From: Zancudomyces culisetae | Taxonomy: Eukaryota; Kickxellomycota; Harpellomycetes; Harpellales; Legeriomycetaceae | Length of the DNA: 18,861 bases | Assembly (NCBI GenBank): GCA_001969505.1 | Contig: LSSK01000223.1 | Location: 9,911-28,771 of the forward strand | Reading direction: 5' to 3' | Part shown: positions 9,458 to 17,303 of the stretch, piece by piece | Layout: each line of letters starts with the position of its first letter | Position numbering within the stretch: the first letter of the stretch is position 1 | Translations under genes and position numbers: made by a program | Notes under the pieces: model-generated | What the model was told of the DNA's origin: nothing | The model's input: the letters and a program-made list of their open reading frames with translations, nothing else | Databases searched by the model: none

Positions 9458-9794
9458 TCAATGCAGTTTTATTTGCCTAAAGTTGATTCTATCGCCAAAA
9501 ACTAAAAGCCTGTACCTAAATCTAAAATAAAAAGCTAAAGAAACATAGACTTGTTCACAGGTTTAAACAGTTCTAAGCAAGTTGTATCAAACTATCATCT
9601 TCTGAAGTGGTCCAGTAAACTGAGTTTGCATGTCCTCCGATATCAAAATTCATATCTCCAGGGGTATACCATTTTAGTCTTGGCAGGGACCGGCAGCTAC
9701 CATTACACTTGGATCCAGTGCAGAACATAATTATTCCCTCACCAGGTTTGCCACCATCAAGTAGACATGAATTAATGTTAGGTAAGCGGTAGCA
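9458..9794 (-). repeat. Right arm of the 337-bp exact inverted repeat
   Basis: The reverse complement equals bases 1-337. The arm covers the last 73 codons of the 9573-10052 gene and 115 bp of its 3' flank. The match may continue toward 10052 and beyond, because the left copy is cut off by the window start. Confidence 0.95.
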
Positions 9795-10052
9795 TTTACG
9801 TGGACGAATTGTTTTAAAGCCAACCCTATTTTTCATAAGCCTTTCTCCAAACATTTCGATAGCCAAAGTCTTGTGGTGGTGATGATCATGATGACAACCA
9901 CAATGATTGAGTTTGTAGTCAGCTTCTCCGCTAGCTTGTGCTATCTGAGCATTTGGGGTATTGGCATCGGCAAGCTGAACGTCTGGGATGTTAGAACTGG
10001 CTACAAAGCTTGAGGCAATCAAGAGTGCACTTGTCAACAAAATGTTTACCAT
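9573..10052 (-). CDS. Small secreted His/Cys-rich protein (complete)
   Basis: 159 residues, ATG at 10052-10050 and stop at 9575-9573, no intron needed. Residues 1-20 form a typical signal peptide (hydrophobic core LLTSALLIASSFVASS), so secretion is likely. A low-complexity Ala/Asn/Gln/Pro linker follows (about 24-42). Next comes a dense metal-ligand cluster, His50-Cys-Gly-Cys-His-His-Asp-His-His-His-His60. The C-terminal domain (about 78-150) has Cys87, 96, 111, 116 and 120, one sequon (Asn117-Gly-Ser), and ends in a Ser-Val-Tyr-Trp strand. That last part loosely recalls crystallin-like small secreted fungal proteins, a weak impression only. The His/Cys cluster suggests copper, zinc or nickel binding. 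An identical inverted copy of its 3' part lies at 1-337. Role unknown; effector, adhesin or metal scavenger are all open. Confidence 0.85.
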   Translation of the reverse strand: MVNILLTSALLIASSFVASSNIPDVQLADANTPNAQIAQASGEADYKLNHCGCHHDHHHHKTLAIEMFGERLMKNRVGFKTIRPRKCYRLPNINSCLLDGGKPGEGIIMFCTGSKCNGSCRSLPRLKWYTPGDMNFDIGGHANSVYWTTSEDDSLIQLA

Positions 10053-12125
10053 TTTTACTTTTTTTGAGTTTTTTTCTAAGTCTAGTTTGTTTTTATCTAG
10101 GATAAAGTTCTAAACACTTTTGAAATGTAAAGAAATCAATTCTACAAAAATACATCGACCCTTTATATCTTTTTTTTGTTGCTGCTAAGCTTTTGGCTGT
10201 ATATATAAACGCTGTATTACGTTAATAGTTACTGAGTTGTATTATCTAGATGCTGATATTTCAGACTTGTGTTGGTGTGTAGCCTAACGGAGATCAACAT
10301 TTTATATTTGTAAAGGTCCATAGCGAGTTTAGTATTGACCTGACATTTTCAGATCTTCGTACTTTCTTATATTAATACACTAGAATTAACTTGCATATTA
10401 ACAGTAGAGTTGAAAAAAATGCTAGCTGTTCTAGTACAATGTATATTCAAAATTGATATTCGTAATAACCAGTAGATTTAATCTGGTGTTGCTATTGATT
10501 GAAAAGGTTACATATTTTGACAATTGTTGTCAAGTGAGCCCGAATAGATAGTTTTCGCAGTAAATAAAAATATAATCGGCAAAGCTATATATAATTATTC
10601 AATAGAATTTATTTATGTGGTCATATCCTTCACTCAGTTCTCTTTACTCTCATACTCAACACCAGAATCACTAGTAATTATTATTGAAAGGTATGTGATA
10701 TATGTTCTAGCCAATTTTGAAAGAACAAATTAACTGCTCAAGCGAAATAGCATTGACTAACAAAGTATTGACATTACTAGCCCAGCTTCTGGATTATCGG
10801 AAAACTAGAATTTAGAATTTAAAGACTTTTGGTTATAACTTTCAATGCTCTGATTGAGTTTTGTTTAACAAGAAGGTTGAACGAAATAATTAAACATTAG
10901 CTGTCAAATATGAAAAGAAATACAATACTAGATTTAATAATTGTAAGGTCTCAATGTTGGCATTCAGTAAAGTGTATAGGCTATAGTGATCTTCAAACTA
11001 ATCACTGCATATTACTAATTTTGCTAAAGACCGGAATGAAAAAAGTACTAGGCGGTGCATTCATAATTAACAGTTTATATATCCTTTCGGGCTATAATTT
11101 ACTCGTTAATGAAGATAATAGTAATGATTAAATTGACTGGATAAATACAATAATAGATCTAGAGGGCGAGTATAAATTGACTAGCATCTAGATTGAAGCC
11201 AAAATGTCAATGTATTATAAACTGTTCACATTGGTAAATAGCTGGTTGCACATCATTGAAAGGCTGATAATATAGTTAGGCATTTTCTCTTTGGCATTTA
11301 TCATAAACGATTTTGTCGAAGGTGTTAATTTTATTTAATTATAATATTGAAAAGTAGAATAAAAATAATAGTGTATTTGCAAACTAGTGTATATGATACT
11401 ACATTCATTATATCCATAGAGTCAGAATTTAGGTTTTGTTTTTATAATGAAACTCAACTCTCTAGTATTATTTGGTGTTTATCTGTCATATATTAAATAC
11501 ATTAACAATCTCATTGATTTTTACAACTAAACTGGTTATTTGGATTTTAAAGAAACAAGTCGACAACATTTTACTCATTTAAAACTATACTCATTGACTA
11601 TTATTTATCTTAACAAAAGCTAATAATAAACAGTAGTTCTTTACATTCAGTATTAAACTACATCAAATTATATGTTGGTTTATCAAATGTAGGATCACAT
11701 TAAGAAAAATGATAGAAATCATTTTTCGCTTGTACTCCTTCCTTTAACACCTAAGAAAGAAACCATCTTTGATGAATAATTTACCAATATTAAACTTTCT
11801 CCGGATTCGTAACACTACAATAACAACACTAATAAACAACTATACTGCGTTTGTAACATCACACTTCAAAGTATAATTCACGCCTTATTTTTTATCAATA
11901 GAGTATATTTCTGTATTCAATAATAAAGAGTTCGTTAAAATATATATTGATATTGAGTTTATGCTCTTTCTATTTTAAAATCGTTGAAGTTTTAATACAA
12001 ACAATAAAGTTCACTATTTATTGCATTATACCTTTAAAGTCTGTTTATTGTAGTTGAAAAAAACAACATTAGAATGTCTACAACGAAATAAAGACCTTCA
12101 AAAAGATAAACAATCAATATTGATT
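10053..12125. other. AT-rich spacer with a duplicated upstream region at its end
   Basis: No supported gene over about 2 kb. A 73-codon ATG-started ORF at 10910-11131 is hydrophobic and AT-biased, with no recognisable motif. A 27-codon ORF at 11447-11530 begins like a signal peptide. From about 11767 to the next gene the sequence matches the DNA between the M49 stop and the 6851 pseudogene. Confidence 0.55.
10161..10167 (-). promoter_or_regulatory. TATA-like box of the secreted-protein gene
   Basis: On the minus strand this reads TATAAAG, about 110 bp before the ATG at 10052. A second AT-rich TATATATA-type run lies a little further upstream, near 10199-10208. Confidence 0.4.
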
Positions 12126-12485
12126 ATGGAAACCGCTTCAAATATAAAAAGACTATCATTAACAGCGATATTGCTAAATAATATCATTTTTCTAGCTACA
12201 TTAGTTCAAAAACTATTATCACCTCAGCAAAATATCATTAAATACCATACTTTTATGGTAGAAGGTATATCTGTTTTAACAATCCTAACATCAATAATTC
12301 TAATACACAAGTACACTGAACTAAGAAGGATTTCAAAAGCGATAAAAGAACAGTTAAAAAGTAACCGGGAGACCTCACAAAAATTAATTGAAAATATCGA
12401 ACGGCTCAAATTAATTATTACTCAGTATGGACTAGCAACTGTCGGATCACCTCTCAGCTATGCAAGCAAGCAGCAAATAAACTAG
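12126..12485 (+). CDS. Predicted two-membrane-segment, coiled-coil protein
   Basis: 119 residues from ATG 12126 to TAG 12483-12485. The frame is open upstream to a TTG at 12054, but 12126 is the first in-frame ATG and matches the start of the paralogue at 6851. Hydrophobic segments lie at about 11-31 (LSLTAILLNNIIFLATLV) and 47-61 (VEGISVLTILTSIIL). A charged coiled-coil with heptad-like Leu/Ile spacing follows (about 65-98), then a short Ser/Gln/Tyr tail. I do not recognise the family. It is the intact counterpart of the pseudogene at 6851-7450, though shorter (119 against 199 residues) because the coiled-coil is shorter. A five-codon out-of-frame ATG ORF (12075-12092) precedes it. Its stop overlaps the stop of a possible minus-strand ORF. 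Confidence 0.6.
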   Translation: METASNIKRLSLTAILLNNIIFLATLVQKLLSPQQNIIKYHTFMVEGISVLTILTSIILIHKYTELRRISKAIKEQLKSNRETSQKLIENIERLKLIITQYGLATVGSPLSYASKQQIN

Positions 12486-12670
12486 TTTTGCTCGATATGT
12501 TTAACACAACGGCCAGTTTTCTCAATATTTATTGATCGAAGCTGTACCTGGTTTTCATACAGCAGTTCTAATGTACGTTTACACGTACAGGATAGTTTAA
12601 CGGGGTAGAAAAAGCAATCTTTAGCAGTAACCTGAATGTACAAAAGTTTATGTTCACTGCTTAACACCAT
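12482..12670 (-). CDS. Possible 62-residue protein, convergent with the 12126 gene
   Basis: ATG at 12670-12668, stop at 12484-12482, overlapping the stop of the plus-strand gene by two to three bases. An in-frame stop lies directly upstream of the ATG. The product is soluble in character with four cysteines (including a Cys-Thr-Cys) and looks more protein-like and less AT-rich than its flanks. I know no relative. It may be a small gene, the last exon of a minus-strand gene, or a relic; alternatively this DNA is the 3' UTR of the 12126 gene. Confidence 0.27.
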   Translation of the reverse strand: MVLSSEHKLLYIQVTAKDCFFYPVKLSCTCKRTLELLYENQVQLRSINIEKTGRCVKHIEQN

Positions 12671-14325
12671 ATCTAGATAGAGATTTGATTTCCGTTAATT
12701 CAAAATCAGTATTTATCTCGATTCTTTGGATTTGATTTTTCAATGTTTTGATTTTTTACTCTAATGTTTCAAATCCGATTTTTGCTCCGTTTCTAGTTTT
12801 GTAAGTAAATTTTTTTACTTATATTCCAACACTGTTCACAATACCCATAGAATTGCAGCGACAGGTTCTGAATATTTAGATTTTATAAGTTGATAACTTC
12901 AATTTAAAACCAGTTACTTCTTTAATAATGATAGTTAATATCAGACCAGTTAGTATAAACAAAAAATAATATAGTAGAATTATAGTAGTTAACAGGGGTC
13001 TTTATATACTTGAAATAGCTACCATGCTCAGTACCGGTTGTTGATATTCTAGAAAGGTTTGATTCAGTAGTAGATAAATGCTAAATTATTCGTTTCAGCA
13101 AAATTATCAGCCTTGGAGGGTGTGGTTTCAAATATAAAATAGGCTTTATAGTTTTATATTAAAGATCAATGATGTTCTGTTGGAATAAAAGTTGGTTTAA
13201 CTTCAATTGTATACAATAACTCATTGTGAGTTGAATAAGAAAATGTGTTGTAGTGATAAAAAATAAATCGTGGAATATTTTTTTGACATATGGTGTTACA
13301 CGGATAATGAATTCGTCGATTTGTTATTTACTGTAGTGTTACAAATGCGAAACAAATGTCTAATAAATGAATTATCTAAAGGACTTACTTTTTGCTAGTG
13401 TTAAAAGAAGAGAAAGTAAAAGTGTACTTGATTATTAACTTTATTTTTAAATCATGGTGCTACATTTGGTAAACCTATAAATAGTTTGGCATATTTTAAT
13501 GATAAATGCCAAATATGTTTGTATATTTTTTTGTTAGAAGATAATAACAGTCATAGCTAAAGAAATAGAGCTAATTTAATTTACTAGCACCATTTCTAAT
13601 GATATTTGATATATTTGTTGAAAATATAGTTATTGCGAATAAGTTAATATCTAACACACAAAGAGTCTTTGTGATTTCATGTTTAGAGTTATTGTCAAGT
13701 AGAATAAGTGCTTTTAGCTGTCAATTCAAAATGACATACGAAATATAACTAAATATATGATGAAAAAACAAAATTCGTTGAATTATAATGATGTCTTTTG
13801 AAAAAGAGATATTTCTTTCCCTTGATCCAATGTTAGGTTGGTATATGGAGTCCTCAGCAGAAGGAGTAATTATCTATATAATTATTATTTATGATTTTTT
13901 GTAGTTTTATGTTGTATTAATTTACATGTCAATAACAAATAAACATTTGTGGAATAGGTATTAATGCCTGGGTTTAATGTGGTTATAAATGTATCAAAAA
14001 GCAGGACTAAATTATAAAAGGTTGGTTGAGTAAAAAAGTGTAATGAAGATAAACAGTGGTGATATTTTCTAAAAAGTAGCGAATAGCAGAATCAGCGCAA
14101 CTAGAAAATAAGAGATGAAGAGGGAGGAGAAATGGCAGTGGTAAACCTTGTGACAGAATCATAAAGCAGTTAGGAAAAAAATCAATTAAAATATTAAATG
14201 GGATCCAATTTCGCTATTGGGTAACAAGATGGGTTTTGTAAATGCAATTTTAATGAATATAACGAAAAATGAAAAGTGTATGTAAATGATTTATAATCAT
14301 ATATACTTGGTTACAGGCAAAAGTA

Positions 14326-14391
14326 ACTCGGATGTGTAATGCACTTTTTCAAGTGTATAAGTTCCTGTTTTCATAAAAATACCATCCGAGT
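14326..14391 (+). promoter_or_regulatory. Inverted pair of 9-bp elements upstream of metallothionein
   Basis: ACTCGGATG (14326-14334) and its exact complement CATCCGAGT (14383-14391) lie 48 bp apart in very AT-rich DNA, ending 40 bp before the TATA box. The GC-containing core and symmetry suggest a regulator site, perhaps metal-responsive. It does not match the animal metal-response element TGCRCNC. Confidence 0.4.
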
Positions 14392-14431
14392 CTTGAGTAT
14401 GTACATAGGAAACCAGATATCAAGAAAAAAG

Positions 14432-14439
14432 TATAAATA
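14432..14439 (+). promoter_or_regulatory. TATA box of the metallothionein gene
   Basis: TATAAATA in otherwise AC-rich context, 81 bp before the upstream ATG at 14520 and 138 bp before the ATG at 14577. Confidence 0.55.
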
Positions 14440-14576
14440 GTCAACAGCTTTTGTCAAAAAAATACAAGTATCAATTATAAAACCACCTGGTATTCCATAC
14501 TAAATACAAAAAGAAAACAATGATACCAATAAGGTTGACTAATAAACCAATACAAGTCAAAATAAATAAACTAAAA

Positions 14577-14972
14577 ATGAGTTCATGCGACAAGAAAGAC
14601 TGTTACAACAAAGATATTGGAAAGTGCAGAGATGCTCCCGGGGGTCGGTGTTCATGTGAGGTTGGAAATTGTGAATGCTGCTGCAAGATGGGACAAGGTT
14701 GTTCAGCCACCTCTGAAGGAAAATGTTGTTGTGAATCTGAAAAGTGCAATTGTGCTGAAAATAGGGAGGCTGGTGTCTTCTGTAGGTGTTTAGTAGGTAA
14801 AAAGTGTATCTGCAGGGAGGATGAGTGCAAGTGTGAAAGAAAAAGTATATGTCAGTGCAGAGATGGTAAAGGTTGTACATGTGGAGAACCATGTACGTGT
14901 GAACAAGCAACCTGTGAATGCAAGGAGGGTAAAGGCAACAAATGTCACTGTGAATCTGGATGTAAATGTTAA
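14577..14972 (+). CDS. Large cysteine-rich metallothionein
   Basis: 131 residues with 33 cysteines (25%), almost all in Cys-X-Cys pairs, plus Cys-Glu-Cys-Cys-Cys (residues 32-36) and Lys-Cys-Cys-Cys blocks. It is rich in Lys, Glu and Gly with very few aromatic residues and ends Gly-Cys-Lys-Cys. This is the composition of metallothioneins, cytosolic proteins that bind copper, zinc or cadmium in thiolate clusters. It is long for a fungal metallothionein and looks built from repeated units with Cys-X-Cys near each junction. I chose ATG 14577 because the protein then begins Met-Ser-Ser-Cys-Asp, as metallothioneins do. An in-frame ATG at 14520 would add 19 residues without cysteine. The promoter has a TATA box and an inverted pair of 9-bp elements. 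Cys-rich repeat expansion could also occur in secreted proteins, but no signal peptide is present. Confidence 0.85.
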   Translation: MSSCDKKDCYNKDIGKCRDAPGGRCSCEVGNCECCCKMGQGCSATSEGKCCCESEKCNCAENREAGVFCRCLVGKKCICREDECKCERKSICQCRDGKGCTCGEPCTCEQATCECKEGKGNKCHCESGCKC

Positions 14973-14989
14973 GAAGTAGTGGAGTAGTC

Positions 14990-15133
14990 ATGTTTTATGT
15001 CCCACAGCACATATTTGTAGTTGGGGTATTCGCTGCTTTTACTTTGGTATCATTAACAGATTCATACTTTTTTCTAACAATTAAGAACAGACAGTTAGCA
15101 AAAAGCCAAGATCATTTTACTTTGAACTCTTGA
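14990..15133 (+). CDS. Possible 47-residue single-membrane-segment protein
   Basis: ATG 14990 to TGA 15131-15133, only 17 bases after the metallothionein stop. Residues about 8-28 form one hydrophobic segment (IFVVGVFAAFTLVSL core), followed by a polar, basic tail. The stretch is less AT-rich than the DNA after it. It lies where the metallothionein 3' UTR should be, so it is either a tiny independent gene, the remains of one, or chance. I recognise no family. Confidence 0.22.
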   Translation: MFYVPQHIFVVGVFAAFTLVSLTDSYFFLTIKNRQLAKSQDHFTLNS

Positions 15134-15322
15134 TGTTTTTTTGTTTATTATTTATTAGCATACTCTTGCATTTTACCATAACCTGTGTAATATTATAGTT
15201 TTAGGACTATTCTATTCTTCAGAAATAAATAAATACATAAATATATAGCCAGAATGTTGCAAAATATCAGTTGCTATTAAGCCTTGATTGCTTTGTTTGA
15301 TTAACGAAAATAACAATAGTAG

Positions 15323-16071
15323 GAAATACTAAAATCAATAAACTCGGGTTGGATAAAACATTTTCATTTAATGTTTAGGTGTGTATATCTGGCATTGAAA
15401 CCTGCTATCACAAAAAACTCAAACCAAGACTATTTTCAACAAACTACATTAATTTTGGTCTATCAATATATACAAAAAAGAACTGGTTTTATTTAAATAA
15501 GGCCTAGACCATCTTTATCGCTCTGGATTAAGGGAGAGCGTAGTAAATATGATACCTCTTATCAATAGCTGTACATAACTATGTTTATCCTACTCATATG
15601 CTAGATTAATAGACTTTGCTAGCCTGTTTCCAGGATCTATGCGAATTTTGGTTAGCAATTTTAGAATCATCGACTTATTTGGAACCCGATTCGAATGCAT
15701 ATAATTATACCCTGTGAGTAGATTAATTCAATTTTCAGTCAATAATTTTTACCAGTTGGATGTTTTCCTGTTTAAAAGTAACCCACAGATTATATATATG
15801 TTTTATGATAGAGATACATTTTTCAATCAAGTACTGCAGTTTCACTGAATTGCCAAGTTCACACCTCTGGTTTATACAAGTATTTTATTCGTTTGAACCA
15901 ATTCGACATATTTGAATTTATATGCTATTTTAAGGTAACTGATAATTGGTTTTTTAATTACCTTTCAACCCTGACAAAACATGTGTTTCAGACTTTTAAT
16001 ACTTTCTGAGCTACAGTAATTTTCACCAGGAGTTCGTTAGTGTTCAATGGTTTTTGAACTTTCTTGAGTAG
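15323..16071 (+). pseudogene. Possible degenerate or spliced gene, family unknown
   Basis: Several protein-like pieces follow each other on the plus strand. Piece 1 is 15323-15566: 80 codons with a single TAA at 15494, preceded by an AG acceptor-like TAGTAG. Piece 2 is 15634-15713, flanked by a good acceptor (pyrimidine-rich ...TTTCCAG) and a good donor (GTGAGT). Piece 3 is 15840-15934, flanked by TGCAG and GTAACT. Piece 4 is 16030-16071, after TTCACCAG and ending in TAG. Pieces 3 and 4 join in frame, and piece 3 also stays open across its proposed intron. No start codon, complete frame or known domain could be assembled. It is either a gene with introns I cannot place, a decayed gene, or chance open frames in AT-rich DNA. 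Confidence 0.22.
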
Positions 16072-16463
16072 AATGTTAATCCATCATGTACCTCCACTCA
16101 AATAATATTTATATAATGCTATACAGTTATTCAAAGGTGTGTTCAGATCAGTAGCTACGGTTAGATATATAACCTTGAGTATTTTATTTTTTACTCCCAT
16201 TTTTTACCTTGTAGTATAAACCATGCCACTTAATCCAATAGTATGAATAGTATCACTTTTCGATATATTTGTAACTGCTATTTTACAAAAATCAACACTC
16301 TTATGAACATAAACCAGATACCTTGCGGGAATGTTGTCAGTATTACCTGTATAATCCTTTCGTATACTCTGTTATGTTACAATATTGAATATTTCTCATA
16401 AACTTTATACAAATTGGTGTAGAATCATGATTTTCTGTTGATTCTAACATAACTCAGTAAAAA

Positions 16464-16483
16464 CAACAGGTTATAACCTGTTG
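16464..16483. repeat. 20-bp perfect palindrome
   Basis: CAACAGGTTATAACCTGTTG is identical on both strands. It lies in a gene-free stretch, about 440 bp before the Kre9-like relic and 820 bp before the ankyrin gene. Confidence 0.9.
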
Positions 16484-16901
16484 ATATGAGGTGTATTACT
16501 TATTTTTGCCAGCTGAGATAACTCTGAAGTCGAGCAAAAATATAGATATTCCTGACGACATATTACCAGAAAATTGCTTATTTTGATATTTGGAATTTTT
16601 TTATACTCTTTTTTAATTCGAGTTGTATTCATTCAACTGATAGAGTTTATTCAACTCTAAGCTCATGTATTGATCTAGGGTATTATTTGGTTGTTGAACT
16701 GAAATGGGATTGATTTCTCGTCATATATTTAAATAGTAATACGAATGAGTATTGATTACTTGAAATATAGTATCACAACCGATTCATAAAACTCACAAAT
16801 CTACTAAATATATCTAATCTCAAAGTACAACTATTTTACCGATCCTAATACACAACTCTACCAAGAACCATTCAATAATCAACACAACAAGAATAACAGA
16901 C

Positions 16902-17138
16902 ATGAAATATCTGGTTTGTGTACGATGATAAATAATGGAGTTGGAACATCTTTGTGTTACTAAGTTGATGGGATTTTTATAATATTAGCTAATTCATCTT
17001 GAAAATCAGAAAAAAGCCTAGGTTATTGGCTTGGAAATAAATCAACCTTCTGATTTGGTGTATAATCCTGGACAATGTGCAATCATCTGGATTCTCAATA
17101 ATAATTATTTTCAATTCACGCTAAAAATAACCGCTTAA
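16902..17138 (+). pseudogene. Relic of a Kre9/KNH-like secreted wall protein gene
   Basis: An ATG at 16902 follows an A/C-rich leader typical of fungal highly expressed secreted-protein genes, but its frame stops after eight codons (TGA 16926). From 17022, directly after an AG acceptor (GCCTAG), a 38-codon frame runs to TAA 17136. It reads Val-Ile-Gly-Leu-Glu-Ile-Asn-Gln-Pro-Ser...Tyr-Asn-Pro-Gly-Gln...Ile-Ile-Trp...Phe-Thr-Leu-Lys-Ile. The Pro...Pro-Gly...Ile-X-Trp...Leu-X-Ile pattern is that of the N-terminal domain of Kre9/KNH and Ser/Thr-rich GPI-anchored proteins (Pfam Kre9_KNH). A GT-AG intron 16914-17021 would join the two parts, but the signal peptide would then be only four residues and the domain would end half-way. 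A truncated gene is the best reading. Confidence 0.33.
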
Positions 17139-17303
17139 ATTAAAGTTGATAAATTAGAAAATAACAAAAAAATTAGGAAACAGTGAAAAGAAAACACATT
17201 TCTGCCGTTCAGCGCTTTATTCATTTTACTAGTTTACTTTAAATTACTAGCAACCCTATTAACCCAGAAGAGAGGAAACAAAAGTAAATCAGACCACTGC
17301 ACA

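Larger units (their letters stand above)
12671..14519. other. AT-rich spacer upstream of the metallothionein gene
   Basis: No supported gene over 1.8 kb. A 38-codon ATG-started ORF at 13788-13904 with a hydrophobic Ile-rich end was seen but not called. A 9-bp AT-only stem-loop lies at 13131-13160. The last 200 bp hold the metallothionein promoter elements. Confidence 0.55.
15134..17303. other. Spacer containing two gene relics
   Basis: Apart from the relics described at 15323-16071 and 16902-17138, no gene is evident. It holds a 6-bp GC-rich stem-loop at 15519-15540 and a 20-bp perfect palindrome at 16464-16483. No tRNA was recognised. Confidence 0.5.

Noticed and set aside
10910-11131. 73-codon ATG-started ORF
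   Set aside because: Hydrophobic and AT-driven composition, no motif, and no promoter or flanking signal to support it.
11447-11530. 27-codon ORF with a signal-peptide-like start
   Set aside because: Too short, and nothing downstream continues it.
14557-14991. Minus-strand ORFs of 75 and 144 codons opposite the metallothionein
   Set aside because: They are shadows of the repetitive TGT/TGC-rich metallothionein coding strand.
15519-15540. 6-bp GC-rich stem-loop CGCTCT/AGAGCG as an RNA element
   Set aside because: The stem is short, and the bases fall within an open protein-like frame, so there is no case for a structured RNA.
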